Positions 22,873-30,730 of a DNA stretch of 40,935 nt are shown here, piece after piece. The notes under the pieces are model-generated. The model searched no databases, had not been told where the DNA came from, and saw only the letters and a program-made list of their open reading frames with translations. Positions within the stretch are counted from its first letter, which is position 1. Each line of letters starts with the position of its first letter. Source of the DNA: an uncultured Clostridia bacterium (GTDB lineage: Bacteria > Bacillota > Clostridia > TANB77 > CAG-508); NCBI GenBank assembly GCA_934162535.1, contig CAKPJC010000016.1, positions 1-40,935 of the forward strand, read 5' to 3'. A program made the translations under genes and the position numbers.

Positions 22873-23643
22873 ATGGTAACAATAAAATCAAAAAAAGAAA
22901 TAGAATTAATGAGGGAAGCATGCAGAGTAACAGCACTTACACATAAAGCAATTGAAGAAGCTATAAAACCAGGAATGACAACAGCAGATATAGACAAAAT
23001 AGCAGAGCAAACAATGAGAAAATATGGCGCAATATCAGCAGAAAAAGGCTATGATCCAGGAATAAAAGGAGTGCCACCATATCCGGCATCAACATGTATA
23101 TCAATAAATGATGAAGTAATACATGGAGTACCATCAAGTAAAAGAATAATAAAAGATGGAGACATAGTAAGTGTTGACCTTGTAGCATTAAAAGATGGAT
23201 ATAATGGAGATGCAGCAAGAACATATATGGTAGGAAAAGTATCAAAAGATGCAAAAAGACTAGTAGAAGTAACAAAACAAGCTTTTTTTGAAGGAATAAA
23301 ATATGCTAAAAAAGGAAATAGAATAGGAGACATATCACATGCAATAGGAGAATATGTAAAATCACAAGGATATTCAGTTGTAAGAGAATTTCAAGGACAT
23401 GGAATTGGAAAAGAAATGCATGAAGACCCAGGAATACCAAACTATGGAAAAGCTGGAAAGGGAATAAGACTAGAGCCAGGAATGACATTAGCGATAGAAC
23501 CAATGGTAATACAAGGAAAACCAGACATATTAGAACTAGAAGATGGATGGACAATAATAACAGAAGATGGAACATTAGCTGCACATTATGAAAATACAAT
23601 TTTAATAACAGAAAAAGAGCCTGAAGTATTGACAATTCTATAA
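22873..23643 (+). CDS. map: Methionine aminopeptidase type I
   Basis: Map (256 residues) removes the initiator Met from nascent proteins. It uses two metal ions held by conserved D, D, H, E, E residues: VSVDLVALKDGYNGDAART holds the first two Asp, and GHGIGKEMHEDPGIPNYG holds the His. Glu is present in LAIEPM near residue 208, with the last in the C-terminal TEDGTLAAHYENT region. MVTIKSKKEIELMREACR is the typical start. GGGGGAAAGAG precedes the ATG. The -35 of the infA promoter lies inside its last codons. Confidence 0.98.
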   Translation: MVTIKSKKEIELMREACRVTALTHKAIEEAIKPGMTTADIDKIAEQTMRKYGAISAEKGYDPGIKGVPPYPASTCISINDEVIHGVPSSKRIIKDGDIVSVDLVALKDGYNGDAARTYMVGKVSKDAKRLVEVTKQAFFEGIKYAKKGNRIGDISHAIGEYVKSQGYSVVREFQGHGIGKEMHEDPGIPNYGKAGKGIRLEPGMTLAIEPMVIQGKPDILELEDGWTIITEDGTLAAHYENTILITEKEPEVLTIL

Positions 23644-23657
23644 AAATGGTATATAAT
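23629..23657 (+). promoter_or_regulatory. Strong promoter of infA-rpmJ within the 3' end of map
   Basis: TTGACA (23629-23634) and TATAAT (23652-23657) are separated by 17 bp: both hexamers are perfect. The -35 lies in the last map codons. It can drive infA, rpmJ and possibly the alpha operon independently of the S10 promoter. Confidence 0.85.
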
Positions 23658-23744
23658 AAATGAGTTAATGCTATAATTTGGTAATTATATGCAAAATATT
23701 TTAGAAAAAATCTAAAAAAGCTCTTACGAAGGAGGTAAAAAATC

Positions 23745-23963
23745 TTGGCAAAGGAAGATGTAATAGAGGTAGAAGGAACAGTAGTTGAAACACTACCAAA
23801 TACAAATTTTAAAGTGGAACTTGAAAATGGGCATCAAATATTGGCACATATATCTGGTAAATTAAGAATGAACTACATAAAAATATTACCAGGAGACAAA
23901 GTAAAAGTAGAGTTATCACCATATGACTTAACAAGAGGAAGAATCACTTGGAGAGCAAAATAA
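23745..23963 (+). CDS. infA: Translation initiation factor IF-1
   Basis: IF-1 (72 residues) is an S1-like OB-fold protein that occupies the 30S A site during initiation. MAKEDVIEVEGTVVETLPN, LENGHQILAHISGKLRMNYI and LTRGRITWR are diagnostic. It starts with TTG at 23745, 8 bases after GGAGGT (23731-23736). The order infA-rpmJ-rpsM is the common one. Confidence 0.98.
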   Translation: MAKEDVIEVEGTVVETLPNTNFKVELENGHQILAHISGKLRMNYIKILPGDKVKVELSPYDLTRGRITWRAK

Positions 23964-24028
23964 AATAGAAAACATAAATTAACCCAAAAATATAAATAAT
24001 CTTTATATAAAATAGGAGGTGCAGTGGA

Positions 24029-24142
24029 ATGAAAGTAAGACCATCAGTAAAACCAATTTGCGATAAATGCAAAGTAATAAAAAGAAAAGGTGTAATTAGA
24101 GTTATATGTGAAAACCCTAAACACAAACAAAGACAAGGGTAA
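24029..24142 (+). CDS. rpmJ: 50S ribosomal protein L36 (zinc form)
   Basis: This 37-residue protein starts MKVRPSVKPICDKCKVIKRK and ends NPKHKQRQG. The C-x2-C...C-x4-H zinc ribbon is complete (Cys 11, 14, 27 and His 32). TAGGAGGTGCAG precedes the ATG. A 201-base structured spacer separates it from rpsM. Confidence 0.98.
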   Translation: MKVRPSVKPICDKCKVIKRKGVIRVICENPKHKQRQG

Positions 24143-24157
24143 CCTTAAAAGTTTATA

Positions 24158-24300
24158 ACACAAATGAGGTAGCGGCTGTTAAACTTAGCCAATAAGTTTA
24201 CATATCAAATTTGTGTTTATATATATGTCCAAAATAGTTTAAAGATTAAATGAGGCTAAAGTTTCATTTAATGCATTTCACCTTTAGATGAAATAGGACA
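24158..24300 (+). promoter_or_regulatory. Two-domain structured RNA upstream of rpsM (alpha operon leader candidate)
   Basis: Domain 1: ACACAAAT/ATTTGTGT (24158-24165, 24209-24216) encloses GGCT/AGCC (24174-24177, 24187-24190) and AAACTT/AAGTTT (24181-24186, 24194-24199). These two helices interleave, so they form either a pseudoknot or two alternative folds. Domain 2: TGTCC/GGACA (24226-24230, 24296-24300) closes a three-way junction with a 9-bp hairpin ATTAAATGA/TCATTTAAT (24245-24253, 24264-24272) and a 6-bp hairpin ATTTCA/TGAAAT (24275-24280, 24289-24294). All helices are perfect. In E. coli the alpha operon is repressed by S4 through a leader pseudoknot, and rpsD is in this operon here too, so S4 control is a reasonable inference. 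Confidence 0.65.
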
Positions 24301-24343
24301 ACACTAAAAAAGAAAAAATGAAATTTTGGAGGTGCAAAAAAAC

Positions 24344-24715
24344 ATGGCTCGTATAGCAGGAGTAGACTTACCTAAAGAAAAAAGAATTGAAATAGGACTA
24401 ACATACATATATGGTATAGGAGTAACTAGTTCAAGAAAAATATTAGAAAAAGCAAAAATAAATCCAGACACTAGAGTAAAAGACCTAACAGACGAAGAAG
24501 TTAATAAAATAAGAAAAGTTATTGACGAATCATACAAAGTTGAAGGTGACTTAAGAAGAGAAGTAGCTCTTAATATAAAAAGACTAACAGAAATTGGATG
24601 TTATAGAGGTCTAAGACATAGAAGAGGTCTTCCAGTAAGAGGACAAAGAACAAAAACAAACGCTCGTACAAGAAAAGGACCAAGAAAATTAGTAAGTAAA
24701 TCTAAAAAAGCATAA
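24344..24715 (+). CDS. rpsM: 30S ribosomal protein S13
   Basis: S13 (123 residues) forms intersubunit bridges and contacts P-site tRNA. MARIAGVDLPKEKRIEIGLTY, YRGLRHRRGLPVRGQRTKTN and the basic tail are intact. I chose the ATG at 24344, 8 bases after GGAGGTG; the in-frame TTG at 24326 overlaps that site. Confidence 0.99.
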   Translation: MARIAGVDLPKEKRIEIGLTYIYGIGVTSSRKILEKAKINPDTRVKDLTDEEVNKIRKVIDESYKVEGDLRREVALNIKRLTEIGCYRGLRHRRGLPVRGQRTKTNARTRKGPRKLVSKSKKA

Positions 24716-24721
24716 AAATAG

Positions 24722-24741
24722 TTGATGTACAAATACATCAA
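24722..24741 (+). promoter_or_regulatory. Hairpin between rpsM and rpsK
   Basis: TTGATGTA (24722-24729) pairs perfectly with TACATCAA (24734-24741) around CAAA. There is no T-run. AAGGAGGG of rpsK begins 10 bases later. It resembles the hairpin before rpsH in size and placement. Confidence 0.5.
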
Positions 24742-24769
24742 ACTTCTAATAAGGAGGGAAAATAAAGCA

Positions 24770-25165
24770 ATGGCTAAGAATGTAACAAAAAAACCAGTAG
24801 CTAGAAGAAATAGAAAAAACATCGACAAAGGAGAAGCACATATTCATTCTAGTTTCAATAACACAATAGTTACAATAACAGACACAAACGGAAATACAAT
24901 ATCATGGGGAAGTGCTGGAGGACTTGGATTTAAAGGATCAAGAAAAAGCACACCATTTGCTGCAGGAGAAGTTGCAGAAACAGCAGCTAAAGCAGCTATG
25001 GAACACGGATTAAAAACAGTTGAAGTATATGTAAAAGGACCAGGAGCTGGAAGAGAAGCTGCAATAAGAGCACTTCAATCAGCAGGTTTAGAATTAAGCA
25101 GTATAAAAGATGTTACTCCAATCCCACATAATGGTTGTAGACCACCAAAAAGAAGAAGAGTATAA
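24770..25165 (+). CDS. rpsK: 30S ribosomal protein S11
   Basis: S11 (131 residues) is in the 30S platform near the E site. GEAHIHSSFNNTIVTITDTNG, SAGGLGFKGSRKSTPFAA and TPIPHNGCRPPKRRRV are hallmarks. The ATG at 24770 with AAGGAGGG upstream gives the family start MAKNVTKK; the ORF extends further up without support. Confidence 0.99.
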   Translation: MAKNVTKKPVARRNRKNIDKGEAHIHSSFNNTIVTITDTNGNTISWGSAGGLGFKGSRKSTPFAAGEVAETAAKAAMEHGLKTVEVYVKGPGAGREAAIRALQSAGLELSSIKDVTPIPHNGCRPPKRRRV

Positions 25166-25219
25166 TAAAAGAAATCAATAAATAAATTAAAAAATCAATG
25201 AAAGAGGTGTAAATAAAAC

Positions 25220-25846
25220 ATGGCACGTTATACAGACGAACAATGTCGTATTTGCCGTAGAGAAGGACAAAAATTGTTCTTAAAAGGTTCAAGATGTTAT
25301 TCTGATAAATGTAGTATCTCAAGAAGAAACTATGCACCAGGACAACATGGACAAAAAAGAGCAAAACTTTCTGAATACGGAACACAATTAAGAGAAAAAC
25401 AAAAAACCAAATCATATTATGGAGTTGGAGAAAAACAATTCAGAAGATATTTTGAAATGGCTTCTAACAAAAAAGGCATCACAGGTGAAAACTTATTACA
25501 AATATTAGAAAGCAGATTAGATAATGTAGTATATAGATTAGGATTTGGAACATCAAGAGCTCAAGCAAGACAATTAGTAAACCATGGACAATTTGAAGTT
25601 AATGGTGGAAAAGTTGATATCCCATCATATCTAGTAAAAGCTGGAGATGTTATATCAGTAAGAGAAAGCAAAAAAGAAAATGGAGCAATAAAAGCAAACA
25701 TAGAAGTAAATTCAGCAAGACCAGTTCCAGCATGGTTAGAATTAAATAATGAAACTTTAAGTGGTAAAGTAGTAAGATTAGCATCTAGAGAAGATGTTGA
25801 TATTCCAATTGAAGAGCATTTAATAGTAGAGCTTTACTCTAAATAG
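25220..25846 (+). CDS. rpsD: 30S ribosomal protein S4, zinc-binding form
   Basis: S4 (208 residues) initiates 30S assembly, and in several bacteria represses its own mRNA. Cys 9, 12, 26 and 31 form a zinc knot (CRIC...C....C). The S4 RNA-binding domain is seen in LESRLDNVVYRLGFGTSRAQ and RQLVNHGQF. It is placed in the alpha operon between rpsK and rpoA. AGAGGTG precedes the ATG. It is a candidate ligand for the leader upstream of rpsM. Confidence 0.99.
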   Translation: MARYTDEQCRICRREGQKLFLKGSRCYSDKCSISRRNYAPGQHGQKRAKLSEYGTQLREKQKTKSYYGVGEKQFRRYFEMASNKKGITGENLLQILESRLDNVVYRLGFGTSRAQARQLVNHGQFEVNGGKVDIPSYLVKAGDVISVRESKKENGAIKANIEVNSARPVPAWLELNNETLSGKVVRLASREDVDIPIEEHLIVELYSK

Positions 25847-25870
25847 TTTTTAAAATATTAGGAGGTAGAA

Positions 25871-26818
25871 ATGATAGAATTTGAAAAGCCAAATATTGAA
25901 TGTCTAGAGGTTGATAACACAAACAATTATGCAAAATTCGTATGTGAACCATTAGAAAGAGGATATGGAGTTACAATAGGAAATTCACTAAGAAGAATAT
26001 TACTATCATCATTAACAGGATGTGCACTAACAAGTGTAAAAATAGATGGAGTATTACATGAATTTTCAAGTATCCCAAATGTTGTAGAAGACGTACCAGA
26101 CATTATAGTTAATTTAAAAAATGTAAGACTTAAATTCAATGAAAATGAAGAAAAAGTTATGAGAATTAATTTTAAAGGTGAAGGAGAAGTTACTGCAGCA
26201 GATATAATCACAGATGGAACAGTAGAAATACTAAATCCAGATTTGCATATAGCTAATGTATCAGAAGGTGGACAATTAATAATGGAAATGACAGCCAATA
26301 TGGGAAGAGGATACTCACCTTCGGAAAAAAACAAGAAACCAAACCAAGACATATCTGTGCTTCCAATAGATTCAATTTATACACCAGTTAAAAAAGTTAA
26401 TTATCAAGTAAAAAACACTAGAGTAGGTCAAATGGTTGACTATGATAAGTTAATTATAGAAGTATGGACAGATGGTAGTTTAAAAGCTTATGAAGCATTA
26501 AGTTTAGCTGCAAAAGTTATGACAGAACATTTAGAATTATTTATAGACTTATCAGAAGCAACAAGAAATACACAAGTAATGATTGAAAAAGAAGAATCTA
26601 AGAAAGAAAAAGTTTTAGAAACTTCAATTGAAGAATTAGAATTATCTGTAAGATCATTCAATTGCTTAAAAAGAGCAGGAATTGCAACTGTTGAGGACTT
26701 AACAAATAAATCTGAAAGTGATATGATGAAAGTTAGAAACTTAGGTAAAAAGTCACTTGATGAGGTAACAGCAAAATTACATTCATTAGGACTAGGTTTC
26801 GCAGAAGAAGATGAATAA
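25871..26818 (+). CDS. rpoA: RNA polymerase alpha subunit
   Basis: RpoA (315 residues) dimerises to nucleate the polymerase and its C-terminal domain contacts UP elements and activators. The N-terminal domain has PLERGYGVTIGNSLRRILLSS. The C-terminal domain begins around residue 250 with LELSVRSFNCLKRAGI and ends with helix-hairpin-helix NLGKKSLDEV. TTAGGAGGTAG precedes the ATG. Confidence 0.99.
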   Translation: MIEFEKPNIECLEVDNTNNYAKFVCEPLERGYGVTIGNSLRRILLSSLTGCALTSVKIDGVLHEFSSIPNVVEDVPDIIVNLKNVRLKFNENEEKVMRINFKGEGEVTAADIITDGTVEILNPDLHIANVSEGGQLIMEMTANMGRGYSPSEKNKKPNQDISVLPIDSIYTPVKKVNYQVKNTRVGQMVDYDKLIIEVWTDGSLKAYEALSLAAKVMTEHLELFIDLSEATRNTQVMIEKEESKKEKVLETSIEELELSVRSFNCLKRAGIATVEDLTNKSESDMMKVRNLGKKSLDEVTAKLHSLGLGFAEEDE

Positions 26819-26838
26819 ATAAAGAAGAGGTGAAAAAA

Positions 26839-27348
26839 TTGGCTACAAATAGAAAATTAGGTAGAACTACTGATATAAGAATGTCAATGTTAAAAACTTT
26901 AACAACAGACTTAATACTACATGGTAAAGTAGAAACAACAGAAGCTAGAGCAAAAGAAGTAAAATCAATTGCGGACAGCATAATAGCGTTAGCTATAAAA
27001 GAAAAAGACAACTTTGAAATGGTAGATGTAAAAGTAGTAAAAGCAAAATTAGATTCTAAAGGTAACAAAGTTACTGAAATAGCAAAAAGCAAAAATGGTA
27101 AAGAATACTTAAAAGTTGTTAAAGAAGAAACAACAGAAAGCAGACAAAAAGATATGCCATCAAGACTAAATGCTAGAAGAAAAATAATGACAAAAGTAAA
27201 CAAAGTAAAAGATATAGATTTACTAGACAAATTATTCAATGAAATAGCTCCAAAATACGAAGGTAGAGTTGGGGGATATACAAGAATAATAAAAGCTGGT
27301 CCACGTAGAGGAGACGGAGCTGAAGTAGCTATATTAGAATTAGTTTAA
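26839..27348 (+). CDS. rplQ: 50S ribosomal protein L17 with an internal insertion
   Basis: L17 sits near the tunnel exit. The protein has 169 residues against about 115-130 in most bacteria. MATNRKLGRTTD at the start and EGRVGGYTRIIKAGPRRGDGA at the end are conserved. Roughly residues 55-100 (KEKDNFEMVDVKVVKAKLD onward) are an extra Lys-rich segment. The TTG at 26839 follows AGAGGTG by 6 bases; the GTG at 26830 is part of that site. Confidence 0.97.
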   Translation: MATNRKLGRTTDIRMSMLKTLTTDLILHGKVETTEARAKEVKSIADSIIALAIKEKDNFEMVDVKVVKAKLDSKGNKVTEIAKSKNGKEYLKVVKEETTESRQKDMPSRLNARRKIMTKVNKVKDIDLLDKLFNEIAPKYEGRVGGYTRIIKAGPRRGDGAEVAILELV

Positions 27349-27366
27349 TAAATATAATTAAATAAC

Positions 27367-27467
27367 AATTATCAAGAGTGGAGTAGAGAAAGGCTCGTTA
27401 ATTCCACAGCAACCTATCAAATGACAAGGTGCTAAAACCTGCAAAGCAAATGCTTTGAGTGATGATT
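27367..27467 (+). promoter_or_regulatory. SAM-I riboswitch (S-box) upstream of metK
   Basis: The core reads ATCAAGAG-TGGAG, then CCACAGCAACCTA, AAGGTGCTAA and CCTGCAAA, the conserved S-box segments. P1 is AATTATC (27367-27373) with GATGATT (27461-27467). A TATAAT at 27353-27358 could be the -10 of its promoter, although a good -35 is not seen. It binds S-adenosylmethionine, and the terminator that follows should form when SAM is high, shutting off metK. Confidence 0.93.
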
Positions 27468-27472
27468 TATAA

Positions 27473-27506
27473 AAGAACTCTTAGCTTAGGCAAGAGTTCT
27501 TTTTTT
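27473..27506 (+). terminator. Riboswitch expression-platform terminator
   Basis: AAGAACTCTT (27473-27482) pairs perfectly with AAGAGTTCTT (27492-27501) around a 9-base loop and is followed by a run of T. It lies between the SAM aptamer and the metK start at 27519. Confidence 0.95.
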
Positions 27507-27518
27507 AGGAGTGAGAAA

Positions 27519-28628
27519 ATGAAAAATTATTATTTTACATCTGAGAGTGTAACTGAAGGACACCCAGATAAATTATGTGATTATATATCAGATACAATAC
27601 TAGATGAATGTATAAAACAAGACAAAGATTCAAGAGTAGCAATAGAAACATTTGCATCAAATAACACAATAACAATAGCAGGGCAAATAACATCAACAGC
27701 AAGAATAAAAATTGGAGAAATAGTAAGAAATAGAATAAAAGAAATAGGATTTGACAATGCAGAAACAGATATAGATTATAGAACATGTAAAATAAACGCA
27801 GAAATAACAAAGCAAAGTCCTGATATAGCACTTGGAGTTGATGTTGGTGGAGCAGGAGACCAAGGAATAATGTTTGGATATGCATGTGATGAAACAGAAA
27901 ATTATATGCCATATGCAATAGATATGGCACACAAGCTATCAAAAAGGCTTACAGAGGTACGAAAAGATAAAGCCATTCCTTATCTTAGACCAGATGGGAA
28001 AACGCAAGTTACAGTTGAATATGAGGATGATAAACCAAAAAGAATAGAAACAATATTAATATCAACACAACATCTTGATACAGTAACAACAGAGCAAATA
28101 AGAGAAGACATAATAAATAAAGTTATAAATATGGTAGTACCAAAAAACATGGTAGATGTAAATACAAAAATATATATAAATCCAACTGGTAGATTTGTTA
28201 TAGGTGGACCATTAGGAGATACAGGACTTACAGGAAGAAAGATAATTGTAGATACATATGGTGGATATGCAAGACATGGTGGAGGATGTTTCTCAGGAAA
28301 AGATGCAAGTAAAGTAGATAGGTCAGCAGCTTATATGTTAAGGCATATCGCAAAAAATATTGTAGCAAATGGATATGCAAAAAAATGTGAAATACAAGTA
28401 GCATATGCTATTGGAATGAAAGAGCCATTATCTATATGTGTAAATACATTTGGAACAAGCCAAAAAGATGAAAGCGAATTAGTAGAATTAATAAAAGAAA
28501 AATTTGACTTAACCCCAGATGGAATAATTGAATATTTACATTTAAAAGACCCAATATATACGAAAACAACTAATTATGGGCATTTTGGAAAACCAGAACT
28601 ACCATGGGAAAAAATAATAGAAATATAA
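27519..28628 (+). CDS. metK: S-adenosylmethionine synthetase
   Basis: MetK (369 residues) makes SAM from methionine and ATP. FTSESVTEGHPDKLCD, the ATP/metal motif GDQGIMFGYACDET, GRFVIGGPLGDTGLTGRK and GGGCFSGKDASKVDRSAAY are intact. It is shorter than the usual ~390-400 residues. The ATG at 27519 follows AGGAGTGAG and lies just after the terminator. It stands alone between two terminators, controlled by the riboswitch. Confidence 0.98.
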   Translation: MKNYYFTSESVTEGHPDKLCDYISDTILDECIKQDKDSRVAIETFASNNTITIAGQITSTARIKIGEIVRNRIKEIGFDNAETDIDYRTCKINAEITKQSPDIALGVDVGGAGDQGIMFGYACDETENYMPYAIDMAHKLSKRLTEVRKDKAIPYLRPDGKTQVTVEYEDDKPKRIETILISTQHLDTVTTEQIREDIINKVINMVVPKNMVDVNTKIYINPTGRFVIGGPLGDTGLTGRKIIVDTYGGYARHGGGCFSGKDASKVDRSAAYMLRHIAKNIVANGYAKKCEIQVAYAIGMKEPLSICVNTFGTSQKDESELVELIKEKFDLTPDGIIEYLHLKDPIYTKTTNYGHFGKPELPWEKIIEI

Positions 28629-28657
28629 AAAAAAGCAAGTGTTCACTTGCTTTTTTT
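28628..28657 (+). terminator. Terminator of metK
   Basis: A-rich stem AAAAAAAGCAAGT (28628-28640) pairs with ACTTGCTTTTTTT (28645-28657) around GTTC; the stem runs into the T-run. It is immediately after the metK stop. Confidence 0.93.
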
Positions 28658-28702
28658 GGTATTTATTGTTAAACTATATAATGTAAAGGAGGACAAAAGA
28701 AA

Positions 28703-30295
28703 ATGGTAAAAGAAAACAAAGGAATAACATTAATAACATTAGCAATAGCAGTAATAGTTTTATTGATATTAGCGAGTATAACAACATATTATGGAATAGA
28801 TACTATAAAATCATCTAAATTAACGAAATACAAAACGGAGCTTGAAATGGTACAGGCACAAGTAGATGTATTATATGAAAAATACAAAGATACAATAGAT
28901 GGGGTAGATATAGGAAAAACAATAACAGCATCAGATGAAGAAGATGCAAAAAAAGCATTAAAAACAATAGGAGTAAACAGCTTAGAAGGTTATAAAATAT
29001 TTGACAAAGAAGTATTACAAGAACTTGGAGTAGAAGGAATAGATAACAAATTTCTAGTAAATATAAAAGAAAGAGAAGTACTAACATTAAAGCCACATAA
29101 ATATGAAGGAAAAGAATATTATAATCTTGCTCAAATAGTTGGAGAAAGAAAAATAAAAGAGCAACTAGAAAGAGGAGAAATTACATTTAACATGCAAAGT
29201 ACCGAACTAACAGATGGATGGAAAATAAACCTAACAGATATAAAATTTTCAAAATATGTAGGTAAAGGCAAAGTGCAATATCAAGACACAGCAAGTGGCA
29301 AATGGACAACAGTAGAAAATAACTTAACAAGAGATAATTATAGTTTTACTATAAAAAATAGTGGAACATATATAGTTAAAGTAACAGATTCAGCAGGAAA
29401 AGCATATGAACAGAATTTGAAATTAGAATTTAATAATTATACAGTGGATAATGAGAAGCATTTTAAAACTCTTCCAGAAGCACTTAGTTATGCTGAAACA
29501 AATTCTACAATTAAAGTGATAAGAGATGTAGAAGAAAATACGGTATTTAATATTAATAAAAGTGTGATTATAGATACAAATGGTAAAAACATTAAATTTA
29601 ATGGTAAAAACATTAAATTTGATAGTGGTGATGTATCTACGATAGAAAAAAATATTAGTGTATCTATAGTTGGAAGTGGAAAAATATCATGTAGTGAACC
29701 AATAGCAGTTGCATTAATAATAAACAATGGAATTTTAAAAATAGAAGATACTAAAGTGGAATCCAATGATACAGAAGGTTATATAAATGCCACTATAATT
29801 AACAAGGGGACAATAACGTGTGATAATAGTACAATAGCGGCAATTAGTAATGAGGGAAATGCTGTAATTAATAGTGGAAAATACCAATGGTTGAGTTGTG
29901 GCGTTTCTGGTGGAAAGTATATTATTAATGATGGTACAATAAAGTCAATAGGACTAGAAAAAGGTGGAACAGTTGAAATTAACGGTGGTACAATTACTAA
30001 TAGAATAGTATTAGCTGATGATTCAGGGGATATCAGTTTAACGATAGGAGATAATGGCAAGGCATTAAGCACAAATACTCCAAGAGTAAAAGAGGTTTAT
30101 TTTAGAACGGGTTTAGCAGGAATCAATTGTACTGTTAATTTCTATAATGGGGTTGTGCAATATCCTGACAGTACTTCAGATAATGTAGTTTATGGTAAGG
30201 ACTTTTACACAGCATGCAGAAGTGGATATCAAGTTAAAGATGTTGTGAATTCAATTACTGGAGCAAAAGAAATGATATTAGAACTAATCCAATGA
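28703..30295 (+). CDS. Prepilin-like protein with a C-terminal beta-solenoid
   Basis: This 530-residue protein starts MVKENKGITLITLAIAVIV, a class III (prepilin) signal: basic leader, Gly-Ile cleavage site near residue 7, then a hydrophobic helix. Residues ~30-150 are a helical stalk. Residues ~165-235 may be an Ig-like strand domain. From about 250 on, short NGT/NGG-type turns recur (INNGILKI, NKGTITCD, NGGTITN), as in right-handed beta-helix adhesins. It probably sits on the outer surface via the type IV pilus/pseudopilus route. ATG at 28703 follows AAAGGAGGAC. Codon use is less A-biased in the second half. No pilin peptidase or other pilus gene lies nearby. Confidence 0.75.
   Translation: MVKENKGITLITLAIAVIVLLILASITTYYGIDTIKSSKLTKYKTELEMVQAQVDVLYEKYKDTIDGVDIGKTITASDEEDAKKALKTIGVNSLEGYKIFDKEVLQELGVEGIDNKFLVNIKEREVLTLKPHKYEGKEYYNLAQIVGERKIKEQLERGEITFNMQSTELTDGWKINLTDIKFSKYVGKGKVQYQDTASGKWTTVENNLTRDNYSFTIKNSGTYIVKVTDSAGKAYEQNLKLEFNNYTVDNEKHFKTLPEALSYAETNSTIKVIRDVEENTVFNINKSVIIDTNGKNIKFNGKNIKFDSGDVSTIEKNISVSIVGSGKISCSEPIAVALIINNGILKIEDTKVESNDTEGYINATIINKGTITCDNSTIAAISNEGNAVINSGKYQWLSCGVSGGKYIINDGTIKSIGLEKGGTVEINGGTITNRIVLADDSGDISLTIGDNGKALSTNTPRVKEVYFRTGLAGINCTVNFYNGVVQYPDSTSDNVVYGKDFYTACRSGYQVKDVVNSITGAKEMILELIQ
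29579..29620 (+). repeat. Perfect tandem duplication of 21 bp in the beta-solenoid
   Basis: The 21-base unit at 29579-29599 recurs exactly at 29600-29620, encoding NGKNIKF twice. It keeps the frame and adds one short strand to the solenoid; it is probably a recent slippage product. Confidence 0.9.
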
Positions 30296-30351
30296 TTAAA
30301 TTAGTAACCAAAAAACAAAAGAATAAATATAATATCCATAAGGAGGAGAGT

Positions 30352-30702
30352 ATGGGAGAATTTATAATAAACTCAATACTTTGGACACTTGCTCTTTATG
30401 GATTATTTGAAATAATAAAGCAAATAATATACATGTATACATACACAAATCTAAAAGCAGACGGAATATATGTAATAATAGCAGTAAAAAACCAAGAAGA
30501 AAAAATAGAAGGCTTTTTGCGTTCAACCCTATTCAAAATATTTTATGGAAAAGAAGAAACAATAAAAAACATAATAGTAGCAGACTTAAACTCAACAGAC
30601 AAAACAAAAGAAATAGTAGATAAAATATCAGAAGACTATGAATGTATAAAAACAACAAAATGGAAAGAATGCAAAGAAATAATAGACAATATAAACAGTT
30701 AA
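30352..30702 (+). CDS. Small membrane-anchored glycosyltransferase-like protein
   Basis: This is a 116-residue protein with one membrane helix at residues ~5-28. The remainder resembles only the first half of a GT-A (family 2) fold: IYVIIAVKNQEEKIEGFL, then IIVADLNSTDKTKEIVDKI, which parallels the DxSTDxT nucleotide-sugar segment. The acceptor half and the DxD metal motif are absent, so catalysis is doubtful. The ATG at 30352 follows AAGGAGGAGAG by 2-3 bases; an upstream in-frame start at 30292 overlaps the previous gene. It is 28 bases before recD2. No function is known to me. Confidence 0.75.
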   Translation: MGEFIINSILWTLALYGLFEIIKQIIYMYTYTNLKADGIYVIIAVKNQEEKIEGFLRSTLFKIFYGKEETIKNIIVADLNSTDKTKEIVDKISEDYECIKTTKWKECKEIIDNINS

Positions 30703-30730
30703 GAAATAAAACAAGGAAAGAGGACAAAAC

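Noticed and set aside
28703..30295. The prepilin-like gene as a second DGR target
   Set aside because: Its C-terminus keeps A/T-ending codons, lacks the NNY pattern and has a solenoid rather than a lectin fold.
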